Assembly: GCA_964017195.1 (NCBI GenBank)
Contig: OZ024892.1
Coordinates: 16,136,871-16,200,870 of the forward strand
Source of the DNA: Siderastrea radians
Lineage: Eukaryota; Cnidaria; Anthozoa; Scleractinia; Rhizangiidae
Direction: 5' to 3'
Length of the DNA stretch: 64,000 bases
Under the pieces are notes generated by a model. The model was not told where the DNA came from. It saw only the letters and a program-made list of their open reading frames with translations, and ran no database searches. Each line of letters starts with the position of its first letter. The stretch's first letter is position 1. The translations under genes and the position numbers were made by a program. Of this stretch, positions 1-10,620 are shown piece after piece.

Positions 1-2919
1 CAGCCAGAGAGTGCGCTGTTTTACTTGAGGTCTATTATTCGGCACTGGTGCCTCGCGATCATTCAGGGGTAAGGCCATTTCATAGTGTCCATCTTTCAAA
101 ACTTCGGTGCTTTCCAACTTGCGTAAGAAGCGGAGCTCTTCCTGGGACATTTCAGGTTTGTCACCTGCGCTAGATTCACTAAAACTGCTATCGTAGAAAT
201 CTTTCACCATCCAATGAAGTTCAAGATCCGCCTTGTCAAAGAAGCTGACTGCGCGTGGGCCCTCATGATGACGCCCCAAGGGACCGTTAACTATCCATCC
301 AATACTCGTTCTCGAGGCGTACGGGCCGCCATCTTGACCGTGCTTTACTTCCAAAGGATCAAAGACCGTGAGAACGTCACTGGCTATGAGAAGACCGATA
401 TCGGCGTCAACATCAGGCAGATGTACACCACGCAAGTGAGGCCATTTGTCAACGTCAGCCTGAATAGGAATGTCCACTTTCGAAACAGGTATCTCAGGTT
501 TCGTATAAAGCGCTGGCAACTCAATGAAGACGTTTTCGTCCAGATCGGAAATGACAAGATCTTTCACGACAAAGCTGTCAATAAGACTGTCCTTCTTTTC
601 TAAGGTTGTTAAAATAATCTTAGTTTCTATACCACTGATCCCTAACTTTGTCATCAAGGACTCGGTGCAGAATGTTGAAGAACTACCACTGTCCAGAAAG
701 GCGTTCCTGCTCCTTTTAACCAGACTTTAACTGGAACAACAGCCATGTCTATTTTGAGCGGCCAAGATTTATCATCCCGTTTCGAAAGTGCGCAGTCTCC
801 TCGCGTGACGAGGAACTTGTGGGATGACTGTCAGCTGGACGTGCGCGGACGTGCGCGGTCTCCTCGCGTGACGAGGAACTTGTGGGAGGACTGTTAGCTG
901 GTTTATTTCGACTCGCAGAGTTTGTATGGAGGATTGTGAGATGTTTCCGGCCACAACTGGGAACCGGGCACTTTTTCCTTTCCGGGCAGATCCTGGTAGC
1001 GTCGTTTTGAGACAAGCAACCAAAGCAGAGGTTCTTTGAGATCAAGAACTGTATTCGGTCCTGATAGGGAAGGCGCCTCAGGGCGTCGCACGTTTCTAAG
1101 GCATGCCGAGAATTACAATAAACACACAAGATATCCTCTGTCGAGGCGGGTGATCTAGCGGGTGACGAAATAGAAGACAAACTGTGGTCACACCCCACCT
1201 GTGTAGCCAGACTTAACTCTCTTGTCCTCTTGCCACCTTGGCCAGAGCTACTCTGCGAACGACTATTCCGCGTGTCCACTTTGTCAACAATCTTTCCAAA
1301 TACGGCATTAGTGGAAATTCGTGCTTCATTCTCCACAAATTCTGCAAGGTCGGAAAACTTAACAGACCTTTTCTCGGTTTCTGTTATGTGATCAGCCAAA
1401 CGGCGCCAAGTTTTTCTTAGACTGAAAGGTAACTTCAAGATGAGCTTCTTTATGGTATCCGGCTGCTTGAGCTTAGTCAGGTACTCACTACCTTCCATGG
1501 TGTTCTTACATCTCATAAGGAAGAACTTAAAAAACTTATTCAGGCCCGCGCTGTCCTCAGCCTTAACCTCATGCCAGTTCAAAGCTCTTGTTTCATAGGC
1601 GGCTACAAAGTGGTAATCGTCGCCAAATTTCTTCTTCATCAACCGTCGCGCTTCTTGATAACCCTTCTCGGGCGGAAGATACTGACACGATTTAATACGG
1701 TCTTTAACGTCGCCGCTAGTAAACTGCTCGAGATAGTATAGCCTCTCGCTCTCACTCGTCGTTTTGGATTTAATAATGTTCTCGAAGGCTCTGAAGAAGG
1801 GACCATACTCCATGGGATCACCGTCAAAAATTGGAATTTTAGCCTGGGGAAGATAACTCTTCTTCTGCTGCGTTGCAAGCATTTCCACGATTTTGTTCTG
1901 CTGCCGTTGTACTGCGTTTTGATGCTGATGCAGCTTAAGCATCTCGTGGAAAGCCTCCTCGCTCGGTGACAATGACACCCCGGAGTAGTCAGATTCAGCA
2001 ATACGTTCTTTCTTATTGGTTATTAACTGAAGTTGGCGCTATTTTGGCTCCTCGGAAGTAAGGGTCGAAAGGCCTACGACGACTGGTAATAGACCATTTG
2101 TTCCGAGTTGCATTGTTTCTAAACCGACACCTGGCGCTGGGGTTATTTCCTCACTCTTCCTAGGTTTCAAACTTGTAGGATTCGATACATACGAACGCGG
2201 GGTGGCTTCCATGATTGAAACTAAAACTTCTTCCTTGGCTTCGGACTTGGCAATTCCGGTTTCCAGTGTCAAGCGTTCTTGTTCTTGTTGCAGACGAAAC
2301 TTCTGCTCTTCTAATGATTGACGTTTCTTGAATGTGGTTGCTTCTGCTTTCAGCTCTGCGATTCGAGCAGCTTCTTTTGCTCTTGAAATCGTTAAGGATG
2401 AAGTACCGCTCGTATGCGAACCACTGCGATTCGAGCGCCGTGATTGTCTTATTGAAGACTTGGAAGCGGTCTGACAACCGATCTGACTCGCTGAATCTTA
2501 AGGGTTGATCTGAGAGTTCAACCTTAGAATCTCCTCTGGTCTCCTAGTCCACTCTCGTCTGCTCGTACAGTCTCGAAATTAAACTGCTCCTGGCATCTTG
2601 TGAAGCTAGCTTCATCTTGAAGATTCGACGAATAGGCGAGATGAACCTCTTTAAATGCTTCAAAAGCAGCCAGAAAACTGGGCAACTTCTCCTTTACAAG
2701 GGAAATGTTCTCCTCGTTTGATAACAGAACGTCCATTTCGTTTCTCCTTGCACTAGCCGTAGAAAGATACCCTGATCTTTCGTTCTTGAGCCGGTGAAGC
2801 TTTTCAAGGAGAACGCCGTCTGGATCAAGTCGTTTTCTCGGCATCTTAGAGTGAGTGCTAATACGACCGCTGGAATCCCCAGGCACATCGTCGCTCCCGT
2901 CCATTGTGCCCTCACGCAA
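1..2919 (-). mobile_element. Decayed BEL/Pao LTR retrotransposon, gag to start of pol
   Basis: Reading leftward on the minus strand, 2919-2524 encodes a charged coiled-coil-like gag N-terminus. Positions 1978-749 encode a gag core of the DUF1759 type (start PKIPIFDG-like, then DRIKSC) ending in Cys/His knuckles (CVYCNSRHALETC, CFGCL). From about 720 to 210 comes a retroviral-type aspartic protease of the DUF1758/A17 class with active site LDSGSSSTFCTESL and the family motif IGLLIASDVL. Positions 200-1 give the linker before reverse transcriptase (GHYEMALPLNDRE, VPNNRPQ). The window edge cuts the element before RT. The frame shifts between gag and protease (near 765 and 720) and within 2000-2520, so this is a broken copy. 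No LTR was delimited at the 5' side (3000-3600). The order gag, knuckle, A17 protease, RT linker is diagnostic of BEL/Pao. Confidence 0.9.
749..1978 (-). pseudogene. BEL/Pao gag core with zinc knuckles
   Basis: Longest open stretch of the retroelement, 409 codons. It holds the DUF1759-like capsid region (about residues 40-210) and CCHC-like knuckles (about residues 285-350). The C-terminus has a short in-frame duplication: the peptide TSSSSREETAH occurs twice, matching a DNA direct repeat at about 790-890. The frame ends at 749, whereas the protease continues in another frame, so gag and pol are separated by frameshifts. Family assignment is firm; activity is unlikely. Confidence 0.85.
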
Positions 2920-2999
2920 AATAACTGCCGTAAGCGACTTCCGTTACAGTCTGAACAGCGAACATTGAACCCAACAATCGGTCTTGATGTTACACGGTG

Positions 3000-3366
3000 A
3001 AGGTCGAGATGAACTGAGGTTAGATGTGGTTTAAACTGAAATAACAAACGGACAAACAAAACTTACGAAATGTACAATACTGCATGCAAAGCGACGAAAA
3101 TAAAACGGGAAATCAAGCAAATGAACGGACTAGCACTTACATTGTTGTGGCGCTGTAAACCGTAATAGGGAAACTCTGTACAACAGGTAAACTGCACAAT
3201 GTGCGCTCGTTGAATCAACGGTTAAAAATAACGACCAAGAGCACTTGAGAATCTAATTTAAGTTCAAAATTAAAATGCAAATAAACGGCTTACGCGTACG
3301 TAGCATTCCTCGGGGAGGCTAATTAACTAACATTGTACTTGGGTGTTAGATCCAATAATAATAATG

Positions 3367-3407
<41 letters not shown>

Positions 3408-4928
3408 TATTATTATTATTATTATTATTATTCAATACTCAAAGCAAATCAAAAATTTGGCTGGAGATATTTGGAGACAGTGGAGTTACACGACTTCAAC
3501 GTTTCGCCCACTTTAGCACTCCTGTCTTGTGGCGATTCGCCATCTCGCTCGATTAGCAAATTTCTATTCCTTGGAGAAATTTAAGTGCCACCCTCAAATG
3601 TTACCTTTATAGTGGCCTATAAGCCTCAAATCCAAGCAGAAAAATTAGTCTTGGAATAACCTCTTTATTGAAGTTTGTAATGGGCGAAAAAGTCGAAAAA
3701 GAACGTTCAGAAAAGAAGTCTTAAACTGGGTTAAACTAGTTAACAAAAGCAGGATGTGCAAACACCAGGCACCGCTTTGAAATGACCGGCTCGAGTCCTT
3801 TTCTTTTATTCATTAAAAGTAAAACTGGTTTCTCTTCCTTTTTTCGTAAACACAACACAGTTTCAAGACAGGAATGTCTTTATTCTTTATTTTAGGCTTC
3901 GAAATGCAACGCCGTTTAGACATAAAATTGCGTTTTGTGTCAATACACTTTCATGATCGACGAAACAACTTTTTGAGACGTGAAACTAAATTGTTTCAAA
4001 ATATTCTCATTCAATATTAAAGCAAGACTTAACCTTAACAACGGAACAAAGCTTTGCCTCATTTAACCCCAGTTTTTGCCTACAATAGAAGTGTTTTATT
4101 CATTCAACTGTCCAGGAAATAATAGTCTGCAGCATTTTCTGAAAGTTCAAGCTTATGCGTGAAAACTACAAAACAAAACAAACACGCTACACAGCCCGTT
4201 GAAATAAAAACCTCGTGCTCGTTTTCGTTTCCACTTCCAAAATTCCAATCACGTTCACAGGGTTTTCACTCGATCAATCCGTCAGAACGACTCTGCGTCT
4301 TGCAAGAACTTCAGTCGTCAAACGAAAATCGAGCCCAGTCCAGTGCATCACACCTTCTTGCTCGGACCCGTTCGTTTCATCTCCCAACCTTCCCCCCCCC
4401 CCCCCCATTGTAAACTTTGCATTAATTGTTGGTTATACTGAACTCTTTGCTAAAGTCTCTTGTAAATAAGTTTACTAGACGAAGCTCGAACATCAACGGT
4501 ATTATTACTGACATCACGTTTGACACATATTTGTAGATTCCTAGGTGAGATAGCTGGAAGGAGAGAATTCCCATTACTGACAAGAGATGATAAATTTCCG
4601 TCACTTATTAGGGAGAGAAAGCCAACAATTTCCAACTTAAGAATCTATCCAGCCATTGTTATGTCTTTCTTCTTCAATGCATTCAACTTCAGAAAGTTAC
4701 CTGTCTTTTCTGGCAAATGTTTGATTGTTGTAAAGCCAATATTCAACAGTTTCGGATAACAGGCTAGTGTGTCCTCTTCTAAATACAGGTAAGTTTATTA
4801 TTCCAAATTCGCTGAGTTAAAGCCTTTTCACTTAGTCAAGATTTAATCCCCACTCCACCTGAGAGACCCAAGACTTAAAGCAATCCTTGTAAAGGCTAAG
4901 AATACTTTTGATCCAACAATTCACTAGT
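3000..4928. other. Intergenic stretch between retroelement and TSP1 gene
   Basis: No gene recognised. It holds a trinucleotide microsatellite (3354-3432), a C homopolymer near 4391-4406, and AT-rich sequence. The retroelement's 5' LTR may lie at the left of this stretch, but I could not define its ends. Confidence 0.5.
3354..3432. repeat. AAT/ATT microsatellite with strand switch
   Basis: About 50 bases of repeated AAT units switch directly to ATT units, so the array is self-complementary and can form a hairpin. Seen directly. Confidence 0.95.
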
Positions 4929-7900
4929 TTACCGACCTTTACACGTTCCCGCCGCACACTCTCGGGTCTCCTTGCTGTTTCCAGTGCACTCCTTGCCACC
5001 ATGTGCCGGAGGGGGATTGGTGCAGCTTCGTGAACGCTCCTGGACGCCGCTTCCACACGACACACTACACTCGCTCCAGTCCCCAAAGTCACTCCATCCT
5101 CCGTTTACTGTATCGAAGAACAAAACCGAAAGTTAATTCATAGAAGGCAAAATATAAATAAAAGAACGAAAAAAGACACAAAAGAAGAAAATATAACTGA
5201 AACAGAAATAAAAATGACACGTAGATAAGATAGCGTCAAAGTCTGGAAACTCAAGACACAGTAACTCAAAAGTTTTTACTGTTTACTCCAACCAGACGTA
5301 AGTCATTACAACCTATACGTAGTTTTTATAACGCTGGACTTGTAATCCTGGAGTCCCATATTCAAATGCTATCCAATTTCCTGATACCGGGTAAACTAGT
5401 GTTCAGCAGAATTGCACCCTTTCTTCTTTTGTGAATACTTTTCTATTTTTTGCCAGTTTTGACGAGCGTCCAGCCTCGAACACAAATGTTGCTTGGCGGC
5501 TGGTGAACAACAGTGAAAATCAAAAAGAACAACAACAACAACAAACAAGCAAAGAGAAAAAAGCATGTAACAATTGCAGCAAAAAAGAGCAAGAACAAGA
5601 AACAACAGCTAGAAATAAGGAAATAAACATAACATCAAATGTGAAGAAGAAGAAGAAAAATGACAATTTTCTTGGATAAATGACTTGTCATCCGACCAGT
5701 TATTAGCGGAACCAGCGCGCTAGTGCGTCAGCGGAGCACTATTGCTAAGGAAATTTGGTAAACTATCAAGCCAAGAAATTTTGGTAGTGACGTAATAGTC
5801 ACGTGACCGTCCGTCCGTCCGCACCACAGGGTTACCAATACACTTCATACACTGGATATAGCCCCATGCTAAATCCCGTGTGTTTTTGGCGCGAAATCGC
5901 ATGTTGACCTGCGTTGTAGCAAAACAAGCAAAGACAACAAAAATCAAAAACAAATTTGCTAATGGAAAAAAAAGTTCAAAAGAATACTCAGTTGTCTTTT
6001 TGGTGGAAGGGGAAAAGTTCAATTTAGGCGACAAAAATTAGGCGATAAAGTTCAGGCGAAAAGTTCAAATTTGCCTCGTCGGTTCTGTTCGAACTCGGTC
6101 GGTACACCATTTGAGTTCGCAGCTTTTCGCCGCGGTTTCGACGCCAAATATAGCAGAGCTAGTGCTTTTTGGTTTTTTCTGTCCCCAACCATGGTTTTTA
6201 CGGCGTTCCGAACACATTTTACCAGGAAAAACACCAGCATTTTCATGCTGATAGGCAGCTTGTCAAGAAGAAAGAAATAAGTATTAATATTAACTTCATT
6301 TATGACATTAAACGCACATGGCCTAATGGACTGATTACCAGCTTCTAACGTGAATTTTTTTTTAATTTAACGACTTGAATGAGAGTATTTTCACAAATTA
6401 ATAACTGTCAGCAAAGAAAAAAACAAACAAAAACAAACAAACAAAACAAAAAGGGGGGCTCCGCTTTTAGGCTTGGCTAAATCTGTATATTACGTCAAGA
6501 CGATTGGAAAGAAGAAAGTAATTATTTTTACTCACTTGGGCAAGGGCCATTATTACACTCTTGAGTGTCTTTGTTGGGTCCTGTACATTGTGCTCCGCCA
6601 TAAGCAGGAGGAGGATTGGTGCAAGTGCGCCTGCGCTCTTTGACTCCAGCACCACAAGAAGAGCTGCATTCTCCCCATGCTCCAAATGCGCTCCATCCGC
6701 CATTTACGGCAGCTGAAAGAGGAATGTCAGTGAGCTGGTAACGTTAAGGTCTGTTGATTATTTAACAGCCACACTGCAGGGGAGCTATAGTCGACTTGTC
6801 GTCCAACGAGTTAACTTTTTGCTCAAAGATAATGAAGACGATGGCAAACTGACAAACGAATGGCGGTTCAACTGCACTTGGGCAATATTTGCAACAGCCA
6901 CATTGGACAAACATAGCTCGTAATCGTTGTTCAACAGAAGACAGCGAGACAGCGAATAAGATTCATGGATTACAAATAGGCCATGGCAGGAAGCTGCTTA
7001 TTCATCTTAGGAAACAATCCCAGTGATCTATTACGAATTGATGTCATTGACTCTTCGCCAAGAGTAGACTGAGTGCCTTGACCTTGAACGCATGATTTCT
7101 TTTGATCTTTGATGTTTTCCAATCACAGTCATCATCATATGTGTACCCTTAAAAAATATTGACTATCTCAACGTTTCCCGTGAGCGAATAGCTAACGATT
7201 TGACTATGCAACGTAGAAAACTATCCCTTGTTGTCTAATTATTGTAGTGCGGACTTGCATAAGTCTAACTTAAACAGATGTGATTTTTTATATTTCCACT
7301 ATGAAGTTCACCAAAGAGAATAAAATTACCGCTCTTCATCTTGCAGCATCTGAACTCTTCAATGCAATAAAGTTTTTCGCAGTTGGATTTGTAAAAGCCA
7401 GTCATGTAATACCCGTCTCGTTTGCATTCACTCCAGCCCTTCTTGTCGAACGAACCCCATACGTTTTCATTGTAACAATCCTCATAAGCATTCGGATGAT
7501 TCTGTGGACGACAGCACTTTGCATGTTCAATCTGATACAGGTGTTTCTCTCCGCTTGTATTGATGCCGCTCAAATAATAACCACTGGGACATAGAGCCCA
7601 GACATTCTTCCTGAAAAGAAGGAAAAAGATCACAATCAGTCGATTAGACAAAATGAAACAACAAACGAAATCATTCCGTGAACTGAGGGTTGCCTTAATT
7701 GATGAAAGGTTACATTTAGTTTCCTCACCCATCCAACACTGAAACCCAGTTTTGATCCAAGCAAGTTGCAGGCTGATCTACATAACTGCCGAGATCCGCT
7801 CCACAGCATCTTCCTTCTTCAAGAAGCCAATGACCATTTTCACCAGATGGGTCACTTCTCCAAAATCCGCGGAGGTATGGCTGCCTGTAGTTAGCTTTGT

Positions 7901-9826
7901 CACACACGGCCCATCCAGCCTTGTCCAGGGTTCCCCACCAGTTGGCATTGTAACAGGTCGGCGCATTAGAAGCTTAAAGAAAAGTAATTACCATTCATTC
8001 TAAAACATCAGGACAAAAATGTTACGAATCGTATCGGTGGTAGACGATTCAATTTGATCTCCCGAGAAGTAGGCAAAGGTAGGGCAAAATGTGTTCCCGC
8101 AGAACCCCTCAAGGTAGACAAAGACAGTTCCAGGGAACGTTTTAAAACCGTTTTGAGAAAATCCGGGAAGAAGAAAAACTTTCAATGAATGGAGAGAGAG
8201 GAAACCTTGCCAAATTGCCTAAGAAGAAAGACTAGAATGGTCTGCACCAAATTTAGTTAGGTCATGCTTCTAACAGTACCAAGAAAGGCACTGAACCAGA
8301 TTCCACAGGAAATAATGAAGACAGCAGTAGACAGGCAATTCCCAGACAAGCAGACGGGCTTTCTTGAATATGCAGATCATGGGCAGACTAACTGCTACCG
8401 TGAAGAAGGTAGAGAAAAAATCCTTGGCCAGTAGAACGCTCTCAGCACGCTATGTGAATGTTGTCGATTACAAAAAGGCTTTTGACGTGGACAAATAGAC
8501 ATTGAAGAAATTACTATAGCTCGGTGGTTTTTGGAAAACAATTTAAGCGAGCGTGTTATGGAATAGTGCACGGGGATTAGCTTTAAGAAAGGTGTAACAA
8601 CATAACTTGACCTGAGTCTATAGAATTGGATATGGATGCCTGTTATCACCTTTGTATATTACTTCTTGAAAGACTAGATTATAAGAGCAACCACAGAATA
8701 ATAAATCAATGGATACAGGAACGGATAGCGAGGCTAGAGTGACTATTTCTAAACAAGTCTTCAAAATTAATTGTATGATTGTAAGAAGTAAAGCCTTTAA
8801 AACCAGAAGACCCAAACATTCCATTTCACATGATTAACTTACTCCTTGGCAATCCAGGGGAAACCTATGGCAACCATTTGTTGTTGACCCTTCAGCAGTA
8901 ATACAAATATCCTGTTCTCCTCACCCAGTACTTCATTTATTTCTTATGGTACTACTGTCGAAAATGTGCTTAAACATTTTATGTTAGGTCAGTTACCTTA
9001 TTCTTATGGTCCATAGGTTTGATCAACTGAGTAGCCATATTGTAAGGAAAAATTAGTTGCTCGTTTTGTATAGTTTTGTCAAAAAGGAAGAAAATAAATT
9101 ACACTTACGGTTTTTCATCTTGCAGCATTTGAACTCTTCAATGCAATAAAGTTTTTCGCAGTTTGATTTATAGAAGCCAGTCATGTAATAGCCAGGTCGT
9201 TTGCATTCACTCCAGCCCTTCTTGTCGAACGAACCCCATACGTTTTCATTGTAGCAATCTTCATAAGCATCCGGGTGATTCTGTGGACGACAGCACTTTG
9301 CATGTTCAATCTGATACAGGTGTTTCTCTCCGCTTGTGTTGATGCCGCTTAAATAATAACCAGTGGGACATACCGCCCACACATTCTTCCTGAAAGGACC
9401 AATAAATGAAACGGTCGTCAAAACCATAGTTGGCAAATGCCAAAACTGGTTCAACAAAATAGAATTACAGGCGAAAACGAAACCTAGGTTCCTCTTAACA
9501 GATTAAGGTTGCATTTAGTTTCCTCACCCATCCAACACTGAAACCCAGTTTTGATCCAAGCAAGTTGCAGGCTGATCAACATAACTGCCGAGGACCGCTC
9601 CACAGCATCTTCCTTCTTCAAGAAGCCAATGACCATTTTCACCAGATGGGTCACTTCTCCAAAACCCGCGGAGGTATGGCTGCCTGTAGTTAGCGTTGTC
9701 GCACACGGCCCATCCAGCCTTGTCCAGGGTTCCCCACCAGTTGGCATTGTAACAGCTCTGGGCCAAGCTCTCCTCAGGCTGGAATGCCAGTAGGGCGCTC
9801 ATTAAAATGGCGATGATAAAATGCAT
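4929..9826 (-). CDS. Secreted protein: duplicated Trp/Cys-rich modules plus two TSP1 domains
   Basis: Six exons on the minus strand: 9826-9528, 9389-9109, 7972-7729, 7610-7330, 6712-6536, 5107-4929. Frames match across every junction (phases 2, 1, 2, 1, 1), giving 486 aa. Start ATG at 9826 opens a signal peptide ([15 protein letters not shown]). Exons 1+2 and exons 3+4 are tandem copies. Each pair encodes three units of about 45 residues with the pattern C-x3-W-x3-[LF]-D-x3-W-x2-C, then Y-x-x-G-[FI], ending in CC. Exons 5 and 6 each encode one thrombospondin type 1 repeat ([38 protein letters not shown]) and begin in the same phase. The last exon reaches TAA at 4931-4929, but a phase-compatible GT donor lies at 4936, so more TSP1 exons further left are possible. 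Expected to be extracellular. The W/C/CC module is not one I can name; a role in mucus, nematocyst or skeletal matrix would be a guess. Confidence 0.85.
5745..6110. repeat. Probable dispersed repeat in TSP1-gene intron 5
   Basis: The stretch contains the run gtgacgtaatagtcacgtga, itself palindromic, followed by tccg repeats near 5807-5821, and a GC-richer body than the surrounding intron. It resembles dispersed repeats I recall from coral genomes; the ends are not defined. Confidence 0.35.
7330..7972 (-). repeat. Exon-pair duplication, copy 2 (exons 3-4)
   Basis: Internal duplicate of exons 1-2 of the TSP1 gene. It lacks the signal peptide and is joined through an acceptor at 7973. Exon 4 has exactly the length of exon 2 (281 bp). 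Protein differences are few (for example WALCPSGYY versus [16 protein letters not shown]-type versus NPDAYED-type positions). Confidence 0.9.
8280..8830 (+). mobile_element. Decayed non-LTR reverse transcriptase fragment
   Basis: Lies in the 1.1-kb intron 2 of the TSP1 gene, in the opposite orientation. Read on the plus strand with stops and frame changes, it gives pieces resembling the central RT fingers and palm: [21 protein letters not shown], then [12 protein letters not shown], then GCLLSPLYI. In LINE reverse transcriptases these correspond to the QAGF, DYxKAFD and GC.LSPxLF motifs in that order. No intact frame remains. Confidence 0.6.
9109..9826 (-). repeat. Exon-pair duplication, copy 1 (exons 1-2)
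   Basis: Exons 9826-9528 and 9389-9109. Apart from the signal peptide, they match exons 7972-7729 and 7610-7330 almost base for base. Similarity continues into the flank of the donor site (tacatttagtttcctcaccc versus gcatttagtttcctcaccc), so the duplication, or later gene conversion, is recent. The partner copy is at 7330-7972. Confidence 0.9.
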
Positions 9827-10139
9827 CCTGAACCAGTTAACAGCACTCAATAGCTCTTAAGATCAAAACTAAAAGAAAACATTCCAAATTAAACTATTTA
9901 ACATATGGAAAACAAACTGCCTCACTTGAAAATGGCTTTATTTTTACACAGTCAAATTAACCCGATCTCGTCTCTGCTCTCACATGAAGTGAAAGCTTTG
10001 CCTTCCGTCACCCCTGATAAACGGTTTGTACTAATGTCCCCAACTGAAGGCCGTTTGACGTATTACTTGTCTTGATGTTAACCTTTCCTTTCCTGATGTA
10101 ATTCTAGCTTCATGGTCTAAGTACAAAATTCTTAAGTGC

Positions 10140-10620
10140 CTGTGATCACCCTAACGAAAGCTGGTAAGCAGTACTTTCCTGTGATGCTGTTTATTGTGTT
10201 GAACGTGGTGGTCCTAACTTTTGAGTCCGTGGATGAAATCCTAAACTATGACCATTCAAATGAAAGCTACTGAGCAGTACTTTCCTGTGGTGCTGTTTGT
10301 TATGCTGTACTAGGTGGTTTAAACTTTTGAGTCTGTGGGTAAAATCCTCAAGCGTGATCATTCATATTAAAAAGCTGTTAAGTAGCACTCTTTGTGCTGT
10401 TTATTATACAGTACATGGTTGTTTAATCTGTGGAGTCTGTGGGTGAAATCCATTCCTAAATTATGACCATTAAAATAAAATCTATTGAGCAGTAGTTTCC
10501 CGCATTATGCTTTATAGAGTGGTTCTACCTTTTGAGTCCGTGGATAAAATCCTAAACATTGACCATTTCATTGAAAGCTATTAGAAAGACTTAATTTCAA
10601 TAAGTGCTGTTTGTTTGTCA
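10140..10620. repeat. Tandem array of ~104-bp units derived from a MITE interior
   Basis: Starts of successive units (gagtcYgtggRtRaaatcc) fall at 10223, 10329, 10433 and 10534, giving spacings of 106, 104 and 101 bases. Each unit carries tgaccattcaaatgaaa-like and gcagtactttcctgtg-like blocks. A single copy of the same unit sits inside the TIR element at 58093-58313. Upstream of the TSP1 gene start. Confidence 0.8.
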
